Positions 1 through 7,786 of a DNA stretch of 47,074 nucleotides are shown one piece after another. Source of the stretch: Acetobacteraceae bacterium (lineage in GTDB: Bacteria; Pseudomonadota; Alphaproteobacteria; Acetobacterales; Acetobacteraceae); assembly GCA_031291725.1 (NCBI GenBank), contig JARLIM010000032.1:1-47074 (forward strand), written 5' to 3'. Every line of letters starts with the position of its first letter. Position 1 is the first letter of the stretch. A program made the position numbers and the translations under genes. The notes beneath the pieces are model-generated. The model ran no database searches. It had not been told where the DNA came from and saw only the letters and a list, made by a program, of their open reading frames with translations.

Positions 1-954
1 CGGCTTGGTGTCGCCGAAGGCGGTGATGCTGATGGCAGACTTGGCAACGCCCAGGCGAACCAGCTCGGCGGCCACGTTGTTGGCGCGGGCGAGCGAGAGG
101 GTCTGGTTGTAGGCGGCGGTGCCGGTCTTGTCGGCGTGGCCTGCGACGTCGATGCGGGTGGTGGCAACGCGGGTGGCGTTCTTGGCCGCTTCAGCGATGA
201 TCTGCTGCGCACGGGCGGTCAGGTCAGCCTTGTCCCAGTCGAAGAACACCAGGTAGGAGCGGGCCGGCGCCGGGGCCGGGGCCACCATCGCGGCCGGAGC
301 CGGGGCCGGGGCCATCACCGGCGCCGGAGCCGCACCGAACGCATAGCGCAGGCCGAGGTTCAGCGAATGATCGAGCGAGTTGCCAACGCGCGTCTCGACG
401 CCAGCCGAAGAACCGAAATTGCGGGACTGCAGCTTGTCGATCAGGCGATAGTCAACCGTCAGCGCCAGCTGCGGCGCCACCGGCACGGCCACGCCGACGA
501 TGCCCTGGGCCGCGAACGAGCCGAGCGCACCGCTCTTTAAGCCAGAGTTGAGCTGCTGGCCGAGATAGCCAACGCCTGCGCCGACATACGGGGAGAAGCC
601 CGAGAAGCCGGAGAAATCATACAGGCCGTTGAACATCAGGCCATAAGCGTAGGTCTGAGCGCCGCTGGACCCGGCAACGTTGTTCAACTTGGCTTTCAGG
701 CTGCCCTCAAGGCCGAACAGCTCGGCTTCAGCGCGCACGCCATTGGCATAGCCGTAGCCAATCGAGGCGAAGCCATCAATGCCCGCATGTGGGGTGGATG
801 CGGTGCCAGTGGTGCCACCGATCTTCACATCGGTGCTGCTGACCATGTTGGCGCCGATGCCACCCGAGATATACAGGCCATCGATCGGCTGAGCCGAAGC
901 GGCGACCGGGAGGGCCAGCACTGTGGCGGCCAAGAGAGCTTTACGAAGCGTCAT
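1..954 (-). CDS. OmpA-family outer membrane protein, C-terminus cut by window edge
   Basis: Outer-membrane beta-barrel protein with a periplasmic OmpA peptidoglycan-binding domain; it probably tethers the outer membrane to the cell wall. The visible 318 codons start with a signal peptide (MTLRKALLAATVLALPVAASA), then a barrel of about 190 residues, then an Ala/Pro linker coded by GC-rich repeats near 260-340, then an OmpA domain that begins YLVFFDWDKADL and contains the peptidoglycan-binding stretch DVAGHADKTG. The reading frame is open to base 1, so the end of the OmpA domain, including the usual NRRVEI motif, lies outside. The start follows a good ribosome site (AAAGGAAT). It is a close paralogue of the gene at 1240-2349: the OmpA domains and linkers are nearly identical while the barrels differ more. 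The family call is firm; the natural ligand of the barrel is unknown. Confidence 0.93.
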   Translation of the reverse strand, partial: MTLRKALLAATVLALPVAASAQPIDGLYISGGIGANMVSSTDVKIGGTTGTASTPHAGIDGFASIGYGYANGVRAEAELFGLEGSLKAKLNNVAGSSGAQTYAYGLMFNGLYDFSGFSGFSPYVGAGVGYLGQQLNSGLKSGALGSFAAQGIVGVAVPVAPQLALTVDYRLIDKLQSRNFGSSAGVETRVGNSLDHSLNLGLRYAFGAAPAPVMAPAPAPAAMVAPAPAPARSYLVFFDWDKADLTARAQQIIAEAAKNATRVATTRIDVAGHADKTGTAAYNQTLSLARANNVAAELVRLGVAKSAISITAFGDTKP

Positions 955-1093
955 CAGTCGAATTCCTTTCGTGTCTGCTGCGTCTGGGACAGCAGAATCC
1001 TCCGCAGCGCCAAAAGAGGCCGCATGCGATCCACTGCTATATGATCCTCGATTTGATGCGAAGCCAGAGCACGAAATCGGGAGTGGGCCGCAT

Positions 1094-1122
1094 AGTATAA
1101 TTCTGATTGGCGCTGTGGCGAA
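1094..1122 (-). promoter_or_regulatory. Possible promoter of the first OmpA gene
   Basis: Read on the minus strand, the AT-rich patch holds a TATACT hexamer (1099-1094) matching a sigma-70 -10 box. A weak TTCGCC lies 17 bases upstream as a -35 candidate. It sits about 140 bases before the start codon at 954, in the only AT-rich part of the spacer. Only the -10 is convincing. Confidence 0.3.
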
Positions 1123-1185
1123 AAAGCCACAACCTGTGGCCGGTCGGTTACGCCGCCCTGTCAGGAAGGTGACAGGTTTGTAAAG

Positions 1186-1217
1186 CATCCCCTGCTTCTG
1201 GTGATGCGCAGGGGATG
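1186..1217 (-). terminator. Hairpin after second OmpA gene
   Basis: A perfect 10-bp inverted repeat, CATCCCCTGC (1186-1195) and GCAGGGGATG (1208-1217), with a 12-base loop. It lies 22 bases past the stop codon of the 1240-2349 gene. On the minus strand it is followed by CTTTACAAA, a weak T-rich tail. It is probably the intrinsic terminator separating the two OmpA units. Confidence 0.6.
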
Positions 1218-1239
1218 TGCTGCAAGAGTGTGGTTGAGA

Positions 1240-2349
1240 TTACTTCAACACGATTTCAACGCGTCGATTCTGCGGCTCACGCACGTCAGCTGCGGTGGCC
1301 ACCAGCGGTCTGGTATCGCCGAAGGCCGTGATGCTGATGGTCGATTGCGCCACACCAAGACGGACCAATTCGGCGGCGACCGCGTTGGCGCGGGCGCGTG
1401 AGAGCGTTTGGTTATACGGTGCCGCACCGGTTTTGTCGGCATGGCCCGCCACATCGATGCGGGTGGTGGTCACGCGGGTGGCGTTGCGCGCCGCCTCGGC
1501 GATGATCTGCTGCGCTCGGGCACTCAAATCCGCCTTATCCCAATCGAAGAACACCAGATAGGAGCGCGCCGGAGCAGGAGCCGCCGCGGGCGCCGCCGCC
1601 GGTGCTGGAGCTGGTGCCGCGGCCGAGGCGGGCATGGGTGGTGGGGTGACGTTGAAGGCGTACCGCAAGCCGAGCATGGCCGAATGCGTATGATCGTCGC
1701 GCACCCGGAAGCCTGCGGGCACTGTCGTGCCGCCGGAGGTGGAGGTTCCGGTATAATCCTGCGTGCCGTTGACGACCATGAAGCGGTAATCCGCTGTCAC
1801 CGACAAGCCGACAGCGCCAGGGATGGGAAAGCTCAACCCGCCGATGGCCTGCTCCGCCATCGCTGCGTGGCTGCTGTTGACCGCATAATCGGTGCCGGCG
1901 ATGTTTTTAGACACCGTGCGGGCGATGCTTTGATAGCCCGCGCCAGCGCCGAGATAGGGAAAGACATAGGGCGAGCCGATATCGAGATCGAACAGCGCGT
2001 TGAACATCGCGCCGGTCTTTGTCTCACGCGCGGATTGGCTGATCGTCAGCGACGAATTGCCTTCGGTGCCGCGCTTGTTGTCGATCAGGTTGCCCTCGAT
2101 CTCAACCCGCACGCCGTTGCCGAAGGCGTAACCGACATTGAGCGCGCCCTGATAGCCGGTTTGGAAATTGGTCGAGACCGCAGGATGCAGGACACGCGTC
2201 GCACTGCCGTTGGACTCGCTCAGCACGCGCTGATTTTCCAACAATGACAGCCCACCAGCAGCACCCACATACAGCCCCTCAATGGGCTGGGCCCAAGCTG
2301 CGGCGGGGATCAGCGTGGCGGCGAGCAAGGCGAGCGTGAGTGCGCGCAT
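1240..2349 (-). CDS. OmpA-family outer membrane protein (second paralogue)
   Basis: Complete 369-residue OmpA-like protein. A cleavable signal peptide (residues 1-20, ending AAAWA) is followed by a beta-barrel of about 210 residues with alternating aromatic and glycine residues. A Pro/Ala linker follows (about 233-262), then a C-terminal OmpA peptidoglycan-binding domain that starts YLVFFDWDKADL and closes with the hallmark NRRVEI. The start codon has an excellent ribosome site (AAGGAG, 7 bases upstream). Known members anchor the outer membrane to peptidoglycan; the barrel function here is not predictable. It lies upstream, in the same orientation, of its paralogue at 1-954. A hairpin and a spacer of about 285 bases between them suggest separate transcription units that arose by tandem duplication. 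Confidence 0.94.
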   Translation of the reverse strand: MRALTLALLAATLIPAAAWAQPIEGLYVGAAGGLSLLENQRVLSESNGSATRVLHPAVSTNFQTGYQGALNVGYAFGNGVRVEIEGNLIDNKRGTEGNSSLTISQSARETKTGAMFNALFDLDIGSPYVFPYLGAGAGYQSIARTVSKNIAGTDYAVNSSHAAMAEQAIGGLSFPIPGAVGLSVTADYRFMVVNGTQDYTGTSTSGGTTVPAGFRVRDDHTHSAMLGLRYAFNVTPPPMPASAAAPAPAPAAAPAAAPAPARSYLVFFDWDKADLSARAQQIIAEAARNATRVTTTRIDVAGHADKTGAAPYNQTLSRARANAVAAELVRLGVAQSTISITAFGDTRPLVATAADVREPQNRRVEIVLK

Positions 2350-2397
2350 CGGTAACTCCTTATCGGTTCCGGTCGGATCGGGTCAGACGCGGGGCCA

Positions 2398-2733
2398 TCA
2401 AACGATATGGCCGTCGAAGGGCGGCAGGCCATCCGGGCTTTCGAATTCCAGCACCCACAAATCCGGGTCATAGCGGCGTTGCTTTGCAACATAGGCATCC
2501 ACTGCCTCCTGGTCCACCGGGGCCTTGCCGGTGGCGCGCATCCAGGCGGCGCCGCCCTCGGCGGTGCGAATCTGCGACAGCACCCAATTGCCTTCGCGTC
2601 CGCGCAGAACCACCAGAACGCCGCCCGAATCGTTGTCGCCCCGATGCAGCACCGTGCCGTAACGGCCCTGGTTGTTGCCCAGGCGCAGGGCCATATCCAC
2701 CCATAGCCGCGCCTTGACCCTTGCTTCCGCCAT
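2398..2733 (-). CDS. DUF1491-like small protein
   Basis: A 111-residue protein, start chosen at 2733 because AGAGAGG lies just upstream and family similarity begins there (MAEARVKARLWVDMALRLGN). The first half alternates strand-like segments (RYGTVLHRGDNDSGGVLVVL). The C-terminal half is acidic and tryptophan-containing (YDPDLWVLEFES). The pattern, a single compact domain with RGDxDSGxVLV near residue 30, matches my memory of DUF1491, an alphaproteobacterial family of unknown function. It is not obviously co-transcribed with the OmpA gene 48 bases downstream, which has its own ribosome site. Function unknown. Confidence 0.75.
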   Translation of the reverse strand: MAEARVKARLWVDMALRLGNNQGRYGTVLHRGDNDSGGVLVVLRGREGNWVLSQIRTAEGGAAWMRATGKAPVDQEAVDAYVAKQRRYDPDLWVLEFESPDGLPPFDGHIV

Positions 2734-2834
2734 AGCTGCCTCTCTTTGCTGAGCCGAAGCTCCCGGAGGGTCTTGAAGCATAACCGCACCGCTGTCACAC
2801 AAGGGGCACGATGTGTGTCGAGTGAAGAAGTGAT

Positions 2835-3053
2835 ATGGCGAAAGAACTGACTGAAGGCCAACGCGCCTACGAATCCAAGCGGGCCGCCAAGGCCGGCATG
2901 AGCCTGGACAAATGGCTGGCCATGAAGGAGCGCGAGCGCACACAGGAAGCCGAAGCGGCGGCGAAGGCAAAGGCTGCCGCGGTGCAGGCGGCTAAACCGA
3001 AAAAGCCCGGCCTGTTCTCGCGCCTGCTCGCCAAGGCTGAAAAGCCGCTGTGA
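2835..3053 (+). CDS. Small charged alpha-helical protein
   Basis: A 72-residue protein with no signal peptide or membrane segment. Residues 1-40 are mixed charge (MAKELTEGQRAYESKRAAKAGMS begins it; split by one LDKWLAMKERER helix). Residues 40-55 are an Ala/Lys helix, and the tail is basic with a short hydrophobic patch (KPGLFSRLLAKAEK). GAAGAAG lies upstream of the ATG. The next gene starts 7 bases after its stop codon in the same direction, so the two are probably co-transcribed. I recognise no function. The composition suggests a conserved small nucleic-acid- or membrane-surface-associated protein, but that is a guess. Confidence 0.65.
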   Translation: MAKELTEGQRAYESKRAAKAGMSLDKWLAMKERERTQEAEAAAKAKAAAVQAAKPKKPGLFSRLLAKAEKPL

Positions 3054-3060
3054 TCGTCCG

Positions 3061-4005
3061 ATGCTCCAGCCCGGCCTTGCTGTGCATGCCGATTGGAGCA
3101 TCGATCCTCGCAAACGTTGGATGACCTGCGCCATTGCGCGTGGTGCCGGCTGGGCTGTCTCCGCCGCGCAACCCGTGGGCGATCTGGCGGGGCTGAGCAA
3201 TCGTCTGCGTGCCGAGTGCGGTGGAGCGGCGATTGCCGTCGGCGTCGATTTTCCACTCGGCCTGCCGCGCCGCTATGCCGAGTGCCATGTGCGGGCGGCG
3301 GATTTTCCGGCATTTTTGCGTGGCATGGCGCAACGTCCCGCGTTTTTCTCCGTCTGTGCGACGCTGGCTGACATTCACGCCGATCGTCCTTTCTATCCCG
3401 CACGCGGCGTGGCCGGAATGACGCGGGCCTCACATGCGCGCGCACTCGGCCTCGGTGCGGCCGATGATCTCTGCCGCGCCTGTGATCGCGCCACGGCACT
3501 GCGTCCGGCCGGTGCGCCGCTGTTCTGGACCTTGGGTGCCAATCAATCCGGCAAGGCAGCTATCGGCGCGTGGCGCGATTGGCTGCTGCCGTCCTGGGCG
3601 GCGGGGGACGATCTGCGACTTTGGCCGTTTGAGGGCAGCTTGGCGGAATTGCTCCAACCCGGTGCCATCGCGGTCGCCGAGACCTATCCCGCCGAGGCGA
3701 TGCGCCAGCGGGGGCTGAAGCTGTCTGGAAGCAAACGCCGGCAATCCGACCGCGCGGCCTTGGCACAGGCATTGTTTGCCGAACTCGATCAGCGCCACGC
3801 CACGCCGGATGCCGCGTTGGCGTCCGCCATCGCCGATGGATTCGGCAGCGATGCGACGGGGGAGGACCGGTTTGACTCGCTGCTGGGTCTGCTGGGGCTG
3901 CTGGCTGTGCTTGATGGTGCTCAGCCGGATTTTGTGCCGGACGATCCGTGGATCAGACAATGGGAAGGCTGGGTGCTGGGGCAGACGCATCTGCCCCGCA
4001 CATGA
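3061..4005 (+). CDS. DUF429-like predicted nuclease (RNase H-like fold)
   Basis: A 314-residue soluble protein. The N-terminal strand with a conserved acid (LAVHADWSID), a second acidic strand (AVGVDFPLGLPRRYA, about residues 60-75), a late strand ending in glutamate (AIAVAETYPAEAM, about 200) and the terminal DRFDSLLGLLGLL helix follow the layout of DUF429, predicted to be a nuclease of the RNase H superfamily. No experimental role is known to me. The start has no clear Shine-Dalgarno sequence and lies 7 bases after the upstream small gene, suggesting read-through translation. Its TGA stop abuts the TGA of the convergent panE-like gene inside one TGATCA palindrome (4003-4008). The family assignment is from pattern only. 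Confidence 0.6.
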   Translation: MLQPGLAVHADWSIDPRKRWMTCAIARGAGWAVSAAQPVGDLAGLSNRLRAECGGAAIAVGVDFPLGLPRRYAECHVRAADFPAFLRGMAQRPAFFSVCATLADIHADRPFYPARGVAGMTRASHARALGLGAADDLCRACDRATALRPAGAPLFWTLGANQSGKAAIGAWRDWLLPSWAAGDDLRLWPFEGSLAELLQPGAIAVAETYPAEAMRQRGLKLSGSKRRQSDRAALAQALFAELDQRHATPDAALASAIADGFGSDATGEDRFDSLLGLLGLLAVLDGAQPDFVPDDPWIRQWEGWVLGQTHLPRT

Positions 4006-4983
4006 TCAGCCGTACAATCTGGCCGTTTTTGCGCGGATCACATCCAATGCCAGGATCAGATCCAACATCGGCGTTGCCACCCCTGCCAGTCGCGCCAGGG
4101 CAAGAGTGGCCTCGAACATCGTGATGATCTCCATCCGCCGCCCGAGTTCCAGATCCTGCAACATGCTCGGCTTATGCGTCAGCTTCTTGCCCGCGGCGAT
4201 CCAGGCCTCCACATCCAGTGAGACAGGGCTGCCGAGCTTTTGCGCAATCTCGGCGGCCTCGGCGTAGATCGCGCGGGTGGCCTGTTCGATGGGCCGTTCC
4301 GCCATGCTGACATTGATCGGCGCGCCGGTCAGCACTGCCACCGGGGCGCTGCCCAGATTGACCAGCAGCTTCGTCCAGACATCGGCGCGGATATCGGTGG
4401 AGACTTTCTCCTCAATCCCGCTCGCCTTGAGCAGGGCCGCGATCTGCTCGGCGCGCGGGGTCATGCGATTGTCGATCTCGCCGACGATCACCCGGTTATG
4501 CGGGCTGGTGATGCGCACCACGCCGGGCGTGGGCACCGAACAGGCGGCATAGACCACGCCGCCCAATGTGCGGGCGGTGCCCACTTTGTCGTGCAGCACG
4601 CCTGTCGGATCGAGCATGTCGAGCCTGGTGCCGGCATGGGGGCCGCTCAAGCCGTCGCAATACCACCAGGGCACGCCGTTGATGATGAACACCACCGGCG
4701 TATCCGGCCCCAACAGTGGCGCGATGCCTAAGGCAACGTCTGGCAGGGCCGGGGTTTTGGTGGTGACGAGCACCACATCCTGCACGCCCAAATCCGCCGG
4801 ATCGGCACTCGCCCGCACCCGCGCCGTGAGAGTTTCCTTCGGGGTCTCGACCACCAGCCCATTGGCCCGAATCGCCGCCAGATTGGCCCCACGGGCGACA
4901 ACCGAGACATCCGCCCCGGAACCGGCGATTTTGGCCGCCAGATTGCCGCCAATCGCACCCGCACCGTAGATGCAGACCCGCAT
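4006..4983 (-). CDS. panE: 2-dehydropantoate 2-reductase (ketopantoate reductase family)
   Basis: NADPH-dependent reductase that would convert 2-dehydropantoate to pantoate in coenzyme A synthesis. The 325-residue protein opens with the Rossmann glycine motif GAGAIGG (about residues 6-12). It continues with the conserved lysine strand VLVTTKTPAL and the INGVPWWY loop, and carries the substrate-side helix VWTKLLVNLGSAPVAVLTG. Length is normal. ATG at 4983 overlaps the upstream M20 gene's TGA stop (TGATG), so translation is probably coupled; an in-frame GTG one codon earlier is the alternative start. Several paralogues of this family occur in proteobacteria and act on other 2-oxo acids. The pairing with an amidohydrolase hints that this copy may be a catabolic variant rather than the biosynthetic PanE. 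Confidence 0.85.
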   Translation of the reverse strand: MRVCIYGAGAIGGNLAAKIAGSGADVSVVARGANLAAIRANGLVVETPKETLTARVRASADPADLGVQDVVLVTTKTPALPDVALGIAPLLGPDTPVVFIINGVPWWYCDGLSGPHAGTRLDMLDPTGVLHDKVGTARTLGGVVYAACSVPTPGVVRITSPHNRVIVGEIDNRMTPRAEQIAALLKASGIEEKVSTDIRADVWTKLLVNLGSAPVAVLTGAPINVSMAERPIEQATRAIYAEAAEIAQKLGSPVSLDVEAWIAAGKKLTHKPSMLQDLELGRRMEIITMFEATLALARLAGVATPMLDLILALDVIRAKTARLYG

Positions 4984-6182
4984 CACGCCAGAATTTCCAC
5001 AGCCGCCCGCGCCAAGGCCTGCACGCCCAATCCGATGCAGGCTTCATCAGGGGCATATCCCGAATTGTGCAACCGATCCGCCCGCCCCGGAGCGCCCGAG
5101 CCGATTCCGAGTTGGAAGGCGGGCACCATTTGGGACATCAGCGCGAAATCCTCGGCACCCATGCTTGGCTCCCGACGATGAATGACATCGCCAAGCTGTT
5201 TGCGCACCGCTTCCACCACCGGCTCCAACACGCGGTCATCGTTGAGCATGGCGGGAACGCCGCGTTCATAGGTCAGGGTGCAGCGCGTGCGCATCGCAAT
5301 CTCGGCCCCGTCACACATCCGCTGAATGGCACGTTCGGCGATATCCTGCGCCTCCTTGTGCAAGGTGCGCACGGTGCCTTTGATCACCACGGAGTCAGGA
5401 ATGATGTTGTGCGCGATGCCGCCATTGATTGCCCCCACCGTGACCACCGCCGGATGCAGCGGCCGCATCTCGCGGGAGACCACGGTTTGCAACTGCGTGA
5501 TCAGCGTGGCTGCGGCAACGATAGGGTCGATGGCCGCATAGGGATGCGCCGCGTGGCCGGATTTGCCGTGTACTTCAATGGTGAACATATCCGCAGCCGC
5601 CAGCGCCGGGCCGGGGCAGAAGCTGAATTCACCGACCGGAATGTGCGGATAATTGTGAAAGCCGATGGCCATATCCACCTTGGGGCCTTCCAACACGCCC
5701 GCCTCGATCATCTGCTCCGCACCGCCGATCGCCTCTTCTGCGGGCTGGAAGATCAGCTTCACGGTGCCCGCCAGCGAGGGCGCGATTTTATGCAGCACGT
5801 CGGCCACGCCGAGCAGCGTGGTGGTGTGAATGTCATGCCCGCAGGCATGCATCAGGCCGGGCTTGGTGCTCGCCCAGGGCAAATCCGTGCGTTCCTGAAT
5901 CGGCAGCGCGTCCATATCGGCGCGAATGGCCAGCACCGGGCCGGGCCTGCCGCCATTGATGATACCGACCACGCCGGTTTGGGCGATGCCGGTCTCATGC
6001 GCAATGCCCATGCGGGTCAACTCGTTGGCCACCACGCCCGCGGTGCGTACTTCCTCGAACGCCAATTCCGGATGCGCGTGCAGATCGCGGCGCACGGCGA
6101 TCAAGTGCTGTTCGATCTCCCCGGTGATCCGGGCGATTGTGGCCTGGACGTCATTGGGCAGAACTGTGATCGGCGTATCCAT
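4983..6182 (-). CDS. M20 family amidohydrolase (hippurate hydrolase/aminoacylase-like)
   Basis: Zinc-dependent hydrolase of N-acylated amino acids or related amides, 399 residues, cytoplasmic. The metal and catalytic motifs of the M20D/HipO group are all visible: IRADMDALPIQE, HACGHDIHTTTLLG, IFQPAEEAIGGA and the late MGAEDFALM. The dimerisation domain starts near FTIEVHGKSGHAAHP. The start at 6182 has a strong ribosome site (GAAGGAG) and leaves a normal family length; longer upstream readings would be antisense to manC. It overlaps the downstream panE-like gene at the stop/start junction. The natural substrate cannot be read from sequence; hippurate, acetyl-amino acids and indole-acetyl conjugates are all used by relatives. 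Confidence 0.9.
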   Translation of the reverse strand: MDTPITVLPNDVQATIARITGEIEQHLIAVRRDLHAHPELAFEEVRTAGVVANELTRMGIAHETGIAQTGVVGIINGGRPGPVLAIRADMDALPIQERTDLPWASTKPGLMHACGHDIHTTTLLGVADVLHKIAPSLAGTVKLIFQPAEEAIGGAEQMIEAGVLEGPKVDMAIGFHNYPHIPVGEFSFCPGPALAAADMFTIEVHGKSGHAAHPYAAIDPIVAAATLITQLQTVVSREMRPLHPAVVTVGAINGGIAHNIIPDSVVIKGTVRTLHKEAQDIAERAIQRMCDGAEIAMRTRCTLTYERGVPAMLNDDRVLEPVVEAVRKQLGDVIHRREPSMGAEDFALMSQMVPAFQLGIGSGAPGRADRLHNSGYAPDEACIGLGVQALARAAVEILA

Positions 6183-6304
6183 CGCTAGACCCTCTCCTTC
6201 GCGCGAAGCGGCATCATGCGGCGAGACGCCGCAGGGGAGCAAGGCGGCTGGACAGTGCGGGTGGAGTTTGCGATAGGCCGCTGGTTGGGTTGGGAGTTTC
6301 TGAG

Positions 6305-7759
6305 ATGCCTGCATTTGAACCACATGCCGCTTCAACTGCCACTCCGATGATCGTCCCGGTGATTCTCTCCGGTGGCACCGGAACCCGGCTTTGGCCGCTG
6401 TCGCGCGAGAGCTTTCCGAAGCAATTCTGGCCGCTGGTGTCAGAGCGCACGCTGATTCAAGACACTGCCCTGCGCGCCCTCGGTGCCGGGATTTCGGCCC
6501 CCCTGGTGGTCTGCAACGACGCGCATCGCTTCGTGGTCGCCGAGCAATTGCGGCAGGTGGGCATTGAAGGCAGCCGGGTGGTGTTGGAACCGGTGGGGCG
6601 CAACTCCGCCCCGGCCATCGCTGCCGCTGCCCTGATTGTCGCTGAAACCCACCCCGATGCCGTGCTCTGGTTGATGGCCGCCGACGCTGCGATTTCTGAC
6701 ACAACGGCGTTGGGTGCGGCACTCGGCCGCGCTCTGGCCGCAGCGCGGGCGGGCTATGTCGTCACTTTCGGCATGCAGCCCACCGCCGCGGAGACCGGCT
6801 ATGGCTACATCAAATCCGGCGCTGTCGTCAGTGGCCTGGAAGGCGTGCATGCCATTGCCCAATTCGTCGAAAAACCGGATGCCGCGACGGCCAAATCCAT
6901 GGTGGCCGATGGTGGGCATTTGTGGAATTCCGGCATGTTCGTCTTCACTGCCGCCACGCTGATCGCCGAGTTGGAACGCCATGCCCCCGACGTGCTGGCC
7001 GCCGTGCGTCTGGCGGTGGCGGCGCGTCGGACGGATCTGGATTTCATCCGCCTTGGCGAGGCGGAATTCGCCGCCTGCCCGAATATCAGCATCGACTATG
7101 CACTCGCCGAACGCACCGACCGCGCCGTGGTCGTGCCCGCGTCGCTCGGCTGGTCCGATGTCGGCTCCTGGTCGGCCTTGTGGGAGCTTGGCGAGAAAGA
7201 CGCGGCGGGCAATGTGGTGTTCGGCGATGTGATGCTGGAAGGGGCGAAGAATTGCTACGCCCGCACCGACTCGCTGCTCACCGCCGTGGTTGGGCTGCAG
7301 GATGTCGTGCTGGTTGTCACCGAAGATGCCGTGCTGGCGATGCATCGCGACCATGCGCAGGACGTCAAGAAGATCGTCGAACGCCTCAAAGCCGCCAAAC
7401 GATCCGAGGCGTCGGCGCATCGCCGGATGTATCGTCCCTGGGGATTCTATGAGGGCATCACCAAGGGCGAACGTTTCCAGGTCAAACGCATCGTGGTCTC
7501 GGCCGGTGCCAAATTGTCGCTGCAAAAGCACTTCCACCGCGCCGAGCATTGGGTGGTGGTGGAGGGCACGGCCATCGTCACGCGCGACGACGAGACGCTG
7601 ATGGTGCGTGAGAATGAGAGCATCTATCTGCCACTCGGCTGCGTGCACCGGCTGGAAAACCCCGGCAAGATTCCGCTCACGCTGATCGAGGTGCAGTCCG
7701 GCCCCTATCTGGGCGAAGACGATATCGTGCGTATCGAGGACACCTACGGGCGGGAGTGA
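6305..7759 (+). CDS. manC: Mannose-1-phosphate guanylyltransferase / mannose-6-phosphate isomerase
   Basis: Bifunctional type II enzyme making GDP-mannose for exopolysaccharide or LPS. The N-terminal nucleotidyltransferase shows GGTGTRLWPLSRESFPKQF (about residues 23-41), the VEKPDAATA sugar-binding motif and SIDYALAER. The C-terminal cupin isomerase domain starts at PWGFYE and carries HFHRAEHWVVVEGTA. Length (484 residues) is typical. I use the ATG at 6305, 8 bases after GGGAG. An in-frame TTG at 6290 is possible but less likely. It is divergent from the M20 gene with 122 bases between. With the HldE-like gene at 16.3 kb it is one of two surface-sugar genes in the window, but the two are not linked. 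Confidence 0.95.
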   Translation: MPAFEPHAASTATPMIVPVILSGGTGTRLWPLSRESFPKQFWPLVSERTLIQDTALRALGAGISAPLVVCNDAHRFVVAEQLRQVGIEGSRVVLEPVGRNSAPAIAAAALIVAETHPDAVLWLMAADAAISDTTALGAALGRALAAARAGYVVTFGMQPTAAETGYGYIKSGAVVSGLEGVHAIAQFVEKPDAATAKSMVADGGHLWNSGMFVFTAATLIAELERHAPDVLAAVRLAVAARRTDLDFIRLGEAEFAACPNISIDYALAERTDRAVVVPASLGWSDVGSWSALWELGEKDAAGNVVFGDVMLEGAKNCYARTDSLLTAVVGLQDVVLVVTEDAVLAMHRDHAQDVKKIVERLKAAKRSEASAHRRMYRPWGFYEGITKGERFQVKRIVVSAGAKLSLQKHFHRAEHWVVVEGTAIVTRDDETLMVRENESIYLPLGCVHRLENPGKIPLTLIEVQSGPYLGEDDIVRIEDTYGRE

Positions 7760-7786
7760 TCCCGCCACGCAGGCGTTGTTGTGCGG

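Noticed and set aside
260..340. GGCCGGGGCC-type repeats as a regulatory repeat
   Set aside because: They code the Ala/Pro linker of the OmpA protein; the paralogue has the same linker with different codons.
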